DNA of 64,000 nucleotides from Cobetia amphilecti (GTDB taxonomy: Bacteria; Pseudomonadota; Gammaproteobacteria; Pseudomonadales; Halomonadaceae): NCBI RefSeq assembly GCF_030010415.1, contig NZ_JASCSA010000012.1. One strand, 5' to 3'. The position numbers were made by a program, and so were the translations under genes. How positions within the stretch are numbered: the stretch's first letter is position 1; each line of letters starts with the position of its first letter. The notes beneath the pieces are model-generated. The model was not told where the DNA came from. It was given only the letters and a program-made list of their open reading frames with translations, and did no database searches. Shown in pieces: positions 12,891-20,773 of this stretch.

Positions 12891-15431
12891 ATGTCGCCAG
12901 TCACCTTAGTCTTGCGCCCGTTGCGCAATGTCAGTCGCCGCCTGCTGGACAAGTGGGTGGAGCTGCGCGCGGTGGAGCCCGACATCAATGCGTTGGACCA
13001 CAGCGCCTTGAACCTCGACCCGACGCTGCCGGTGGTCTACGTCTTCCCGTACCAGGCATTGTCCGACGAGCTGGTGGTCGAGCAGCTGTGCGAGGCACGT
13101 GGCCTGCCCTCGCCGACCCTGCCTCTGAGCATAGGCGACCTGCGCCTGAGCCACTCCCGTCTTCGCCTGTTGCGGCGCTCGCGCAGCGACAGGAGCCTGC
13201 TGTCACGCCGCCTGGCCAAGTTGATCGCCGCGCTGGAAGACGCCCCGAGTGATGTCGAGGTGCAGCTGGTGCCGGTCAGCGTGTTCTGGGGGCGTGCCCC
13301 GGGCAAGGAATTCGGCTTCTGGAAGTTCATCTCCGCCGATAGCTGGCGGGTGACGGGCGTGCTGCGCCGCGCCATCGCGATTCTGGCGCATGGCCGCTCG
13401 GTGGATTTGCATTTCGGTCAGCCGCTCAGGCTGCACGAAGCACTCAGGGAAGGCCCGCAGGACTCGGCGCTGGCGCACCGCCGCATCTCGCGCCTGCTGC
13501 GTGTGCACTTCCGGCGCGTGCGTACCCGCCTGCTGGGGCCAGACCTCTCCCACCGCCACACCATGATTCGCAACCTGCAGAAGGCGCCCGCCGTGCAGGA
13601 CGTTATCAGCGAGCTGGCACGCGAGCAGAATCAGCCGCCGGCACATCTGGAGAAGCGCGCCCTGCAGTATGGTCGCGAGATCGCCTCCAACATGGGCTAT
13701 CCGGTGCAGCGCTTTCTGGCCCATGCCCTCAAGCGGCTGTGGCACAAGCTATACGACGGCGTCGAGGTGCGCGGCATGTCCCAGGTCAAGGCGATCGCCG
13801 GCGACTGCGAGCTGATCTACGTGCCCTGTCATCGCAGCCATATCGACTACCTGCTGCTGTCCTACGTGCTGTTCCACGAGGGCCTGATGACGCCCCACGT
13901 CGCCGCGGGCAAGAACCTCGACATGCCGATCATCGGCCCGATCCTGCGCCGTGGCGGCGCCTTCTTCCTGCGCAGAAGCTTCCGCGGCAATCGCTTGTAT
14001 GCCACCGTCTTCGACGAGTACGTGCACCAGCTGATCACCCGTGGTCATCCGCTGGAGTACTTCATCGAGGGGGGCCGTTCACGCACCGGCCGCATGCTGC
14101 CCCCGCGCCCGGGCATGCTGGCGATGACCCTGCGCTCCTTCCTGCGTGATACACGCCGCGAGGTGGCCTTCGTACCGGTCTACATCGGCTACGAGAAGGT
14201 CTTCGAGAGCCTGAGCTATCAGCGCGAACTGTCGGGAGCCAGCAAGAAGAAGGAATCACCGCTGGACCTCATCCGCGTGCTCGGCCAGCTCAAGCAGCCC
14301 TTCGGCAAGGTCTACCTGAACATCGGCGAGCCGCTCAAGCTGGGCGAATGGCTGGATGACACCGCGCCGGACTGGAAGGCCAGCCGACATCAGCGCCGCC
14401 CGGAATGGCTGACCCAGGCGGTGCCGCAACTGGGGCATGAAATCGCCACGCGCATCAATGCCGCCGCCGCGCTCAATCCGGTCTCGCTGACGGCGCTGGT
14501 GCTGCTGTCCACCGCCCACCACGCCATCGAGGCCAGCCTGCTGCAACGCCAGCTGGCGATGCTGGTGCGTCTCGCCGACAAGCTGCCGGGCCGTCATGAC
14601 CACAGCCTGCCCGAGGGCACGCCGGATGAGTGGGTCGCACACTGCGTCCATCTGGGGCTGGTCACCCTGCGCCCACAGAGTCTTGGCGAGCTGGTGATCG
14701 CCACCCCGGAGCAGGCCAGTCTGCTGACCTGGTATCGCAACAACGTGCTGCACCTGCTGGCGCTGCCGGCGCTGATCGCCTTCGCCTTCCGCAATACGGC
14801 CCAGTACACCCTCGAGGCACTGGAAGACCAGATCAGCCCCGCCTGGCCGCTGCTGGTGCGCGAGCTGTTCGTCCCCGAGGCCCCTGAGCTGAAGGCGGAT
14901 ATCGCCGCCACGCTGGCTCTGATGAGCGAGGAAGGCCTGTTGGAGCATCAAGCGGCGACTGGCGACACTCCGGAGCGCTGGTCACGTCCGGTGGCCAGTC
15001 AGGAGCCTTCCGAGCAGCTGCGCCTGCTGGCTCAGCCGGTACAACCGACGCTGGAGCGCGGCTATCTGTTGATCGCCGCCCTGTTGCAGCACGGCAGCGG
15101 CACGCTGGACCGCGAGTCCCTCGAGAGCCATTCCGGCGCCCTGGCCGAACGCCTGACCCTGCTGTCGGGTCTCAACGCGCCGGAGTTCTTCGACAAGCGT
15201 CTGTTCAGCGGCCTGCTAGATACGCTGCTGGAGCTGGAGTTCATCTGGCTGGAGAGCGGCCAGCTATGCTTCGGCGAAGCGCTGGAAGATCTGCAGGTGC
15301 ACGGCCGCGATCTGTTCGATCCCGCCCTGCGCCACCGCCTGCAGCATGTACGCCTGCGCGACAGCGAGGCCGCTGACGAAACTGCATCAGCAGACCACAA
15401 GGCGTCCGACGCCTCTTCTCAGCGCGAATGA
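12891..15431 (+). CDS. plsB: Glycerol-3-phosphate 1-O-acyltransferase
   Basis: PlsB acylates sn-glycerol-3-phosphate at position 1 with acyl-CoA or acyl-ACP, the first step of phospholipid synthesis at the inner membrane. The 846-residue product has the family length. It shows all acyltransferase blocks: HRSHIDYLLL with catalytic His314 and Asp319, GGAFFLRRSFRGN, FIEGGRSRTGRMLPPRPGML, and VAFVPVYIGYEKVFE. The C-terminal third is the helical region typical of PlsB. The first ATG after the 333-bp divergent region was taken as start; the ribosome site is weak. A bidirectional terminator separates it from rsmJ. Confidence 0.96.
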   Translation: MSPVTLVLRPLRNVSRRLLDKWVELRAVEPDINALDHSALNLDPTLPVVYVFPYQALSDELVVEQLCEARGLPSPTLPLSIGDLRLSHSRLRLLRRSRSDRSLLSRRLAKLIAALEDAPSDVEVQLVPVSVFWGRAPGKEFGFWKFISADSWRVTGVLRRAIAILAHGRSVDLHFGQPLRLHEALREGPQDSALAHRRISRLLRVHFRRVRTRLLGPDLSHRHTMIRNLQKAPAVQDVISELAREQNQPPAHLEKRALQYGREIASNMGYPVQRFLAHALKRLWHKLYDGVEVRGMSQVKAIAGDCELIYVPCHRSHIDYLLLSYVLFHEGLMTPHVAAGKNLDMPIIGPILRRGGAFFLRRSFRGNRLYATVFDEYVHQLITRGHPLEYFIEGGRSRTGRMLPPRPGMLAMTLRSFLRDTRREVAFVPVYIGYEKVFESLSYQRELSGASKKKESPLDLIRVLGQLKQPFGKVYLNIGEPLKLGEWLDDTAPDWKASRHQRRPEWLTQAVPQLGHEIATRINAAAALNPVSLTALVLLSTAHHAIEASLLQRQLAMLVRLADKLPGRHDHSLPEGTPDEWVAHCVHLGLVTLRPQSLGELVIATPEQASLLTWYRNNVLHLLALPALIAFAFRNTAQYTLEALEDQISPAWPLLVRELFVPEAPELKADIAATLALMSEEGLLEHQAATGDTPERWSRPVASQEPSEQLRLLAQPVQPTLERGYLLIAALLQHGSGTLDRESLESHSGALAERLTLLSGLNAPEFFDKRLFSGLLDTLLELEFIWLESGQLCFGEALEDLQVHGRDLFDPALRHRLQHVRLRDSEAADETASADHKASDASSQRE

Positions 15432-15457
15432 GATGATGGGCCGAGGCCCCTTAGTGC

Positions 15458-15499
15458 AAAAAGCCCCCGCCGCGATCAGATCGCGAGCGGGGGCTTTTG
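15458..15499. terminator. Bidirectional terminator, plsB / rsmJ
   Basis: A long GC-rich hairpin begins AAAAAGCCCCCGC and closes GCGGGGGCTTTT. It lies between the converging plsB and rsmJ genes. Confidence 0.9.
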
Positions 15500-15551
15500 C
15501 GTTTGGCAGAGGCTTTTACATCGCTGACGCCATCCTCAGGCGTCAGCGCTA

Positions 15552-16400
15552 TCAGCGCAGCGCCTGCTTCACATAGACGTCGTAGCGGCTGGTCTTCTCC
15601 TCGACCACATGACTCGGCGCGAGCCCGCCGATCGGTTCGGCCTTGCGTGGGCGCTTGACCACCACGCGATGCGTCGCGACCTCCAGCGCCGCTTCGAGCA
15701 GCGCCGGGGCATCCGCATCATCGCCGGCCAGAGCGCGGAAGACTCGCATCTCCTTCTTGACCAGTGCCGACTTGTCACGGTGCGGGTACATCGGGTCGAG
15801 ATGCACCACCTGCGGCGGCTGATCCCACTGCGTCACCAGCTCCCCGAGCTCCCGCGTGGCATCGCCGTGCAGGGCCTGCATGCGCAGCGCGATCGCGCGA
15901 ATCTCGTCATCCGCGCAGCCCTGTGCCCGGGTCAGGCCATCGACCAGGATCGCCGCCGTGGCCGCCACGCGTTCGATCATCAATACCGGTGCCCCGAGAC
16001 TCGCCAGCACGAAGGCATCGCGCCCGAGCCCTGCGGTGGCATCGACGATGCTCGGCAGTGCGCCTCGATTCAGGCCACAGGCGCGTGCGATCAGCTGGTT
16101 GCGCCCCCCGCCGAAACGACGGCGATGATCGGCACGACCGGCGACGAAATCGACGCACAGCGGCTTGCCGTATTCGCGCTCATCTCCGGCGATCACCAGG
16201 CGCGGTGCGCCCTGCTCGTCCAGCGCCACCTCGAGCTTGAGCGCCGGCATCTCGTCATCTTCCCGCAGCGCGATACCGAAATGTGCCGCCAGCATGGCGA
16301 GTTCCGGGCGCGCCTGCAGCCGTGAACGGGCAATGGCGATCACGGGAGCGGCATCGGCCGCTGCATCATGGGCAACGAGAGAGTCTTCGGGTGGCAGCAT
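15552..16400 (-). CDS. rsmJ: 16S rRNA (guanine1516-N2)-methyltransferase
   Basis: RsmJ methylates G1516 of 16S rRNA using S-adenosylmethionine. The 282-residue protein has the Rossmann SAM motif IVDATAGLGRDAFVLASLG, the family signature DFVAGRADHRRRFGGGRNQ, and the catalytic-type LDPMYPHRDKSALVKKEMR. The C-terminal HRVVVKRPRKAEP block is also conserved. An N-terminal extension of about 40 residues precedes the core; the start ATG has only a weak GAG upstream. It is convergent with plsB and follows uppP on the same strand, 146 bp away. Confidence 0.94.
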   Translation of the reverse strand: MLPPEDSLVAHDAAADAAPVIAIARSRLQARPELAMLAAHFGIALREDDEMPALKLEVALDEQGAPRLVIAGDEREYGKPLCVDFVAGRADHRRRFGGGRNQLIARACGLNRGALPSIVDATAGLGRDAFVLASLGAPVLMIERVAATAAILVDGLTRAQGCADDEIRAIALRMQALHGDATRELGELVTQWDQPPQVVHLDPMYPHRDKSALVKKEMRVFRALAGDDADAPALLEAALEVATHRVVVKRPRKAEPIGGLAPSHVVEEKTSRYDVYVKQALR

Positions 16401-16486
16401 GGATGGGCTCTATGAGAAACGGTGAAGAGGAACGGTGAACGCAGGAAAAGAGAAACTCGCATGGCATGCGGTCAGGCTGACAAACG

Positions 16487-16514
16487 CCGACGGCGCCGCA
16501 AGAGCGACGCCGTC
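16487..16514 (-). terminator. Possible uppP terminator
   Basis: A 7-bp stem GACGGCG/CGCCGTC (16489-16495 with 16508-16514) is followed on the minus strand by a short T-rich tract. It lies just past the uppP stop and is a weak candidate. Confidence 0.4.
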
Positions 16515-16546
16515 AGGGGACAAGCTTACGTCATCGCGCGCATGGC

Positions 16547-17365
16547 TTACAGCAGCAACAGCATGCCGAACAGCATCATGCCCAGCAGCAGGCGGTAGAT
16601 GACGAAGGGCAGCATGCCGATGCTGTCGATGGCCTTGAGGAACAGCTTGATGCACACCAGCGCGGAGACGAAGGACAGCACCACGCCGAGGGCGACATCG
16701 AACAGCTGCGCCTCACTGCCGGTCTCGATCAGCTCCAGGCCCTTGAGCAGGCCGGCCGCGACGATCAGCGGAATCGACAGCAGGAAGGAGAAGCGCGCAG
16801 CGCTCTGACGCTCGAAGCCCAGCAGCAGCGCGGCGGTGATGGTGATGCCCGAACGCGAGGTGCCGGGAATCAGGGCCAGCGCCTGGAACAGGCCGATGAT
16901 CAGCGCGCCCTTGAGCGTCAGCGTCGCCAGGTCACGCGTGCGTGCGCCCTTGACGTCCGCCCACCACAGCAGCAGACCGAAGACGATGGTGGTGGTACCG
17001 ATCACCGCGATCGAGCGCCCGGCCGTTTCCACCACATCGCCCAGCAGGCCGCCGAAGATCACGGCCGGCAGCGTCGCCAGCAACACCGCCCAGCCCAGAC
17101 GGCTGTCTTCGGTCTGGCGCGCCGCCAGCGTGCCGCTGCCGCTGAACTGACCAAACCAGCCAGCGAGAATATTGGCGACATCCTTGCGGAAGGCCATCAC
17201 CACGGCCAGCAAGGTACCGACGTGTACCGCGACATCAAACGCCAGCCCCTGGTCCGGCCAGCCGAACACCTGGGAGGGCAGAATCAGGTGGGCGGAGGAG
17301 GAAATCGGCAGAAATTCCGTCAGACCTTGAATGACGGCCAACGCCACCACATGCATGAGTTCCAT
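16547..17365 (-). CDS. uppP: Undecaprenyl-diphosphate phosphatase
   Basis: UppP (BacA) dephosphorylates undecaprenyl pyrophosphate to recycle the lipid carrier for peptidoglycan and other surface polymers. The 272-residue integral membrane protein has the conserved N-terminal block IQGLTEFLPISSSAHLIL and the second conserved region PGTSRSGITITAALLLGFER. About eight hydrophobic segments are visible. The start is preceded by AAGGATG at good spacing. It stands between tsaB and rsmJ on the same strand, with gaps that allow separate transcription. Confidence 0.96.
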   Translation of the reverse strand: MELMHVVALAVIQGLTEFLPISSSAHLILPSQVFGWPDQGLAFDVAVHVGTLLAVVMAFRKDVANILAGWFGQFSGSGTLAARQTEDSRLGWAVLLATLPAVIFGGLLGDVVETAGRSIAVIGTTTIVFGLLLWWADVKGARTRDLATLTLKGALIIGLFQALALIPGTSRSGITITAALLLGFERQSAARFSFLLSIPLIVAAGLLKGLELIETGSEAQLFDVALGVVLSFVSALVCIKLFLKAIDSIGMLPFVIYRLLLGMMLFGMLLLL

Positions 17366-17570
17366 GAAACATCCTTTTAAGAGAGACGGGCCTCAGTGGC
17401 CCACACGGACGACAGACATCGTCTGTGGCACTGCACGTGCCGTAGTGACAGAACAACGCTTTGCGTCAAGCCGCGCCGCGAGTGTCGGGCGCGACATGAT
17501 GATGCGCGAATCTTATGTCAGCCTTGGCTGAACCCACGATGACGCAACGAGATGGCAATCCCTGCTGCCA

Positions 17571-18266
17571 TCAGCGCCATGCCACCTCATTGCGCAGATA
17601 GACCGGCTGGGCCTCGACCGCCGACACCGCTTCACCGCGGGCATACGCCTGGGCGGCCAGCATCACCATGGCCTCGGCATCCGGTTGCGGCTCGGGCAGT
17701 TGCAGCGCCAGGCTGGCACGCACGCTCTCGGGCAGCTCGTCGTGCATCACCAGTCCCGAGCCGACCGCCAGCCAGTCATGCTCACGCAGCGCCGCAGGCA
17801 GCTCCAGCAGGCCCGGAGCGCAGACCTGCTCGGGTAGCACCTGCTCGACCTCTATCTCGCCGTCAGCGCGCGTCACGACGCGATAGGCGCCGGTGTAGAG
17901 CTCGCCCATGCGTGCATCCAGCATCGGCAGCACGAAACGCGCGTGATGCAGGCGGTGAGCCTGCAGTGACAGGGCCGCCAGCGTCGAGACGCCGATCACC
18001 GGCACATCGAGACCGAAGGCGAGGCCCTGGATGGTGCCAGCGGCGATGCGCAACCCGGTGAACGAGCCCGGTCCGTGGCCATAGGCCAGGGCGTCGAGGT
18101 CATTGAGGGTCAGATCGGCAGCGGCCAGCAGCGCCTCGATCATCGGCATCATGCGCTGGGTGTGCTGACGGGGAGCCTCACAGCGCTCGGCAGTAACAAC
18201 GCCGTCTTGCCACAGGGCAACGGAACAGGCGGAAGAGGATGCATCGATGGCCAGAAGCGTGGTCAT
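17571..18266 (-). CDS. tsaB: tRNA t6A synthesis protein TsaB
   Basis: TsaB is the scaffold partner of TsaD in making threonylcarbamoyl-adenosine at position 37 of ANN-decoding tRNAs. The 231-residue product matches the E. coli length. It starts MTTLLAIDASSSACSVALW and has the ASKHA-fold motif YGHGPGSFTGLRIA. The start at 18266 was chosen because the longer frame upstream is non-conserved. It follows adk on the same strand after a clear terminator. Confidence 0.95.
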   Translation of the reverse strand: MTTLLAIDASSSACSVALWQDGVVTAERCEAPRQHTQRMMPMIEALLAAADLTLNDLDALAYGHGPGSFTGLRIAAGTIQGLAFGLDVPVIGVSTLAALSLQAHRLHHARFVLPMLDARMGELYTGAYRVVTRADGEIEVEQVLPEQVCAPGLLELPAALREHDWLAVGSGLVMHDELPESVRASLALQLPEPQPDAEAMVMLAAQAYARGEAVSAVEAQPVYLRNEVAWR

Positions 18267-18449
18267 GGGCGGTTCGTCGTCAGAAAAATGTGACGCGATT
18301 CTACCCGTCCCCCGCGGGCAGCAAAAGACGCAGGCTGTCCACGGCTGGTGTCGGCCGCGGGCGTCACTCCTGCTGCAACCCCCGAGCCCACGCCGGCAAG
18401 CGGCCTGCCGCAACGCCTAATTCCTGATTCGCGCCAGTATGCGAAGAAC

Positions 18450-18483
18450 AAAAAAACGCCCGCAGACAATGTCTACGGGCGTT
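18450..18483 (-). terminator. adk terminator
   Basis: A stem with one bulge (AACGCCCG...CGGGCGTT, inner AGACA/TGTCT) is followed on the minus strand by seven T. It lies about 75 bp past the adk stop. Confidence 0.9.
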
Positions 18484-18556
18484 CTTCGTCAGGCGGCCGG
18501 CTTCACCAGCGCAATCCAATCTGTTCCAGCTGAGCCACCTGAAGCGTGCCGGGCAA

Positions 18557-19213
18557 TCAGTGCTCCAGCGCGCTGACCAGCTGAGCACGAATGTCGTCGA
18601 CAGAGCCGACGCCTTCGATGCGGTGGTAGGCCGGTGCCTGGGCATCGCCAGTGGCAGACCAGCTGGAGTAGTACTCGACCAGCGGTTCCGTCTGCTCGTG
18701 ATAGACGGACAGGCGGTTGCGCACGGTGGCTTCGCGGTCGTCTTCACGCTGGATCAGGGCTTCGCCAGTGACGTCGTCCTTGCCTTCTTCGCGCGGCGGG
18801 TTGTACTCGATGTGGTAGACACGACCGGAATCCGGGTGCACACGACGACCGGACAGACGCTTGACGATCTCTTCGTCAGCGACGGCGATCTCGACCACGT
18901 GGTCCAGCTTCACGCCGGCTTCCTTCATGGCGTCAGCCTGCGGAATGGTGCGCGGGAAGCCGTCGAACAGGAAGCCGTTCTCGCAATCGGGCTGGCTGAT
19001 GCGCTCCTTGACCAGGGCGATGATGATCTCGTCGGACACCAGTCCGCCGGTATTCATGATCTCCTTGACCTTGAGTCCCAGCTCGCTGCCGGCCTTGACC
19101 GCGGCGCGCAGCATATCTCCGGTAGAGATCTGCGGGATGTTGAAACGCTCGCAGATGAACTGGGCCTGGGTGCCCTTGCCGGCGCCGGGGGCGCCCAACA
19201 GGATCAAACGCAT
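18557..19213 (-). CDS. adk: Adenylate kinase
   Basis: Adk interconverts ATP plus AMP and two ADP. The 218-residue product starts MRLILLGAPGAGKGTQAQF with the Walker A loop, then DMLRAAVKAGSELG, FLFDGFPRTIPQA and the LID region GRRVHPDSGRVYHIEYNPPR. The LID lacks the four-cysteine zinc site, as in other gammaproteobacteria. The ATG follows AAGGAGCAGTACCG. The 554-bp region upstream has no other gene, so adk has its own promoter. Confidence 0.97.
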   Translation of the reverse strand: MRLILLGAPGAGKGTQAQFICERFNIPQISTGDMLRAAVKAGSELGLKVKEIMNTGGLVSDEIIIALVKERISQPDCENGFLFDGFPRTIPQADAMKEAGVKLDHVVEIAVADEEIVKRLSGRRVHPDSGRVYHIEYNPPREEGKDDVTGEALIQREDDREATVRNRLSVYHEQTEPLVEYYSSWSATGDAQAPAYHRIEGVGSVDDIRAQLVSALEH

Positions 19214-19767
19214 CGGTACTGCTCCTTGAGTGTGCAAATGAAAAGCATCAAACGGGTGTAAAGGGTCATCTGGCGCTGGTGCACCTTGCCCTCGGCGGCA
19301 GATAGCCATCCAAGGCGCTCTGGTCGTCGACACGATCGAGGTGAAGCGGCGAAACTCGCGGCGTCGAGACGCTCGACTACCTCATGAGGGTCGAACGCAT
19401 CGAGCGTATCGATGACCAGGATGAATATGGGCAGCGGACCAATATGTGCTGCGCAAAACGACGGCGCGCACGGATGATCTCATTATGTCATCGCCATGCA
19501 ATGTAGAGCTGACGATACCGTTCACACGACGCCGGCACAAGCACACCAAAGGCGCGTATGCCGCCCTTTGGCACTGTTTTGGCGCGCAGGAGGGCCTGTC
19601 GCCCTCCTCGCCGGTTGCCGACCTGCCATACACGGCTGTCATGACACGCAAACGCCCCCTGCGGCACGCGGTCGCAGAGGGCGTCTTTCCACTCACGCCG
19701 GGCCACCTAGCTCAGTCGCCGTGGCGTGATCAGGCTGAGTCATGTCAGCCGTTGCTGTGCCAGTGTC
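19214..19767. other. Intergenic region between adk and terC
   Basis: No gene is supported in this 554-bp stretch. It holds the terC-side terminator hairpin (19650-19688) and must contain the adk promoter. A short palindrome GTCGAGACGCTCGAC lies at 19363-19377. Several small frames here lack ribosome sites or family features. Confidence 0.5.
19650..19688 (-). terminator. Probable terC terminator
   Basis: An imperfect stem (ACGCCCCCTGCG with CGCAGAGGGCGT) is followed on the minus strand by a weak TTTG tract, about 80 bp past the TerC gene. Confidence 0.6.
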
Positions 19768-20529
19768 TCACTCGGTGACGTCTTCCGCCTGGCTGCTGCG
19801 ACGCAGACGCACTACCTTGGCGCGCTTGCTGCGCAGACGGATATTGAGCATTTCCACCGCCAGCGAGAAGGCCATCGCCACGTAGATGTAGCCCTTGGGC
19901 ACGTGGACACCGAAGCCTTCGACCATCAGCATCATGCCGACCATGATCAGGAAGGACAGCGCCAGCATCTTGATGGTCGGGTGACGATCGACGAAATCGC
20001 CGATGGGCTTGGCGGCCACCATCATGATGCCCACCGAGATGACGATGGCGATGACCATCACCATCAGGTGGTCGACCATGCCCACCGCCGTGATCACCGA
20101 ATCCAGCGAGAAGACGATATCGATCAAGGCGATCTGGACCATGATTGCCATGAAGCTGGCGCTGCCTTTCTTCGCGCCCTCTTCGGCGGGGTCTTCGCCT
20201 TCCAGGTTGGCGTGGATCTCGTGGGTGCTCTTGCCGAGCAGGAACAGGCCCCCGAAGACCAGAATCAGATCACGTCCCGAGAAGCTGAAGTCGGCCACGC
20301 TGAACAGGGGCGCGGTCAGCGACATCAGCCACGACAGCGACATCAACAGCACGATGCGCATGCCCATCGCCAGGCCCAGGCCGATCATGCGCCCACGCTG
20401 ACGCTGGGACTCGGGCAGCCGCGCGACCAGAATCGACAGGAAGATGATGTTGTCGATGCCCAGCACGATCTCAAGCGCGGTCAGGGTCGCCAGGGCCACC
20501 CATGCCGAAGGGTCCATCAACCATTCCAT
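19768..20529 (-). CDS. TerC family integral membrane protein
   Basis: This is a 253-residue membrane protein of the TerC family with about seven helices. It shows the acidic intramembrane motif EIVLGIDNIIFLSILVARLP near residue 20 and the second, IVFSLDSVITAVGM, in the middle. TerC-type proteins are linked to tellurite resistance, Mn2+ export and metalation of secreted proteins; which applies here is unknown. It has no C-terminal CBS domains, so it is the short YgdQ-like form. The ATG follows AAGGAGCAAGACA. It stands alone between adk and aceF, each with its own terminator. Confidence 0.88.
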   Translation of the reverse strand: MEWLMDPSAWVALATLTALEIVLGIDNIIFLSILVARLPESQRQRGRMIGLGLAMGMRIVLLMSLSWLMSLTAPLFSVADFSFSGRDLILVFGGLFLLGKSTHEIHANLEGEDPAEEGAKKGSASFMAIMVQIALIDIVFSLDSVITAVGMVDHLMVMVIAIVISVGIMMVAAKPIGDFVDRHPTIKMLALSFLIMVGMMLMVEGFGVHVPKGYIYVAMAFSLAVEMLNIRLRSKRAKVVRLRRSSQAEDVTE

Positions 20530-20674
20530 TGTCTTGCTCCTTGTGTGTTGCGAGAACCGGCCTTCCCGGGTCGTGCCAGCACGATGCGGCAGATCGCGGC
20601 AGGTTGGCGTGAAGCATCGCATGTTGTGCAGGGCAGCAACAGCGGTCGCCGCCCTGCCACGCCAACGGACATGC

Positions 20675-20705
20675 ACAAAAAAACGGCCTCCCGAAGGAGG
20701 CCGTT
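20675..20705 (-). terminator. aceEF terminator
   Basis: A perfect 10-bp stem (20682-20691 with 20696-20705) with a CGAA tetraloop is followed by a run of T on the minus strand. Confidence 0.93.
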
Positions 20706-20773
20706 CTGTCAGCGAGGAGCGCCTTCACCTTCAAGGAAGGTCAAGGCACCCGCGCTTCATGCCACAGGCATCA

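Noticed and set aside
12638..13252. Plus-strand frame across the 15-bp array and into plsB
   Set aside because: It overlaps the conserved plsB start in another frame and lacks a ribosome site.
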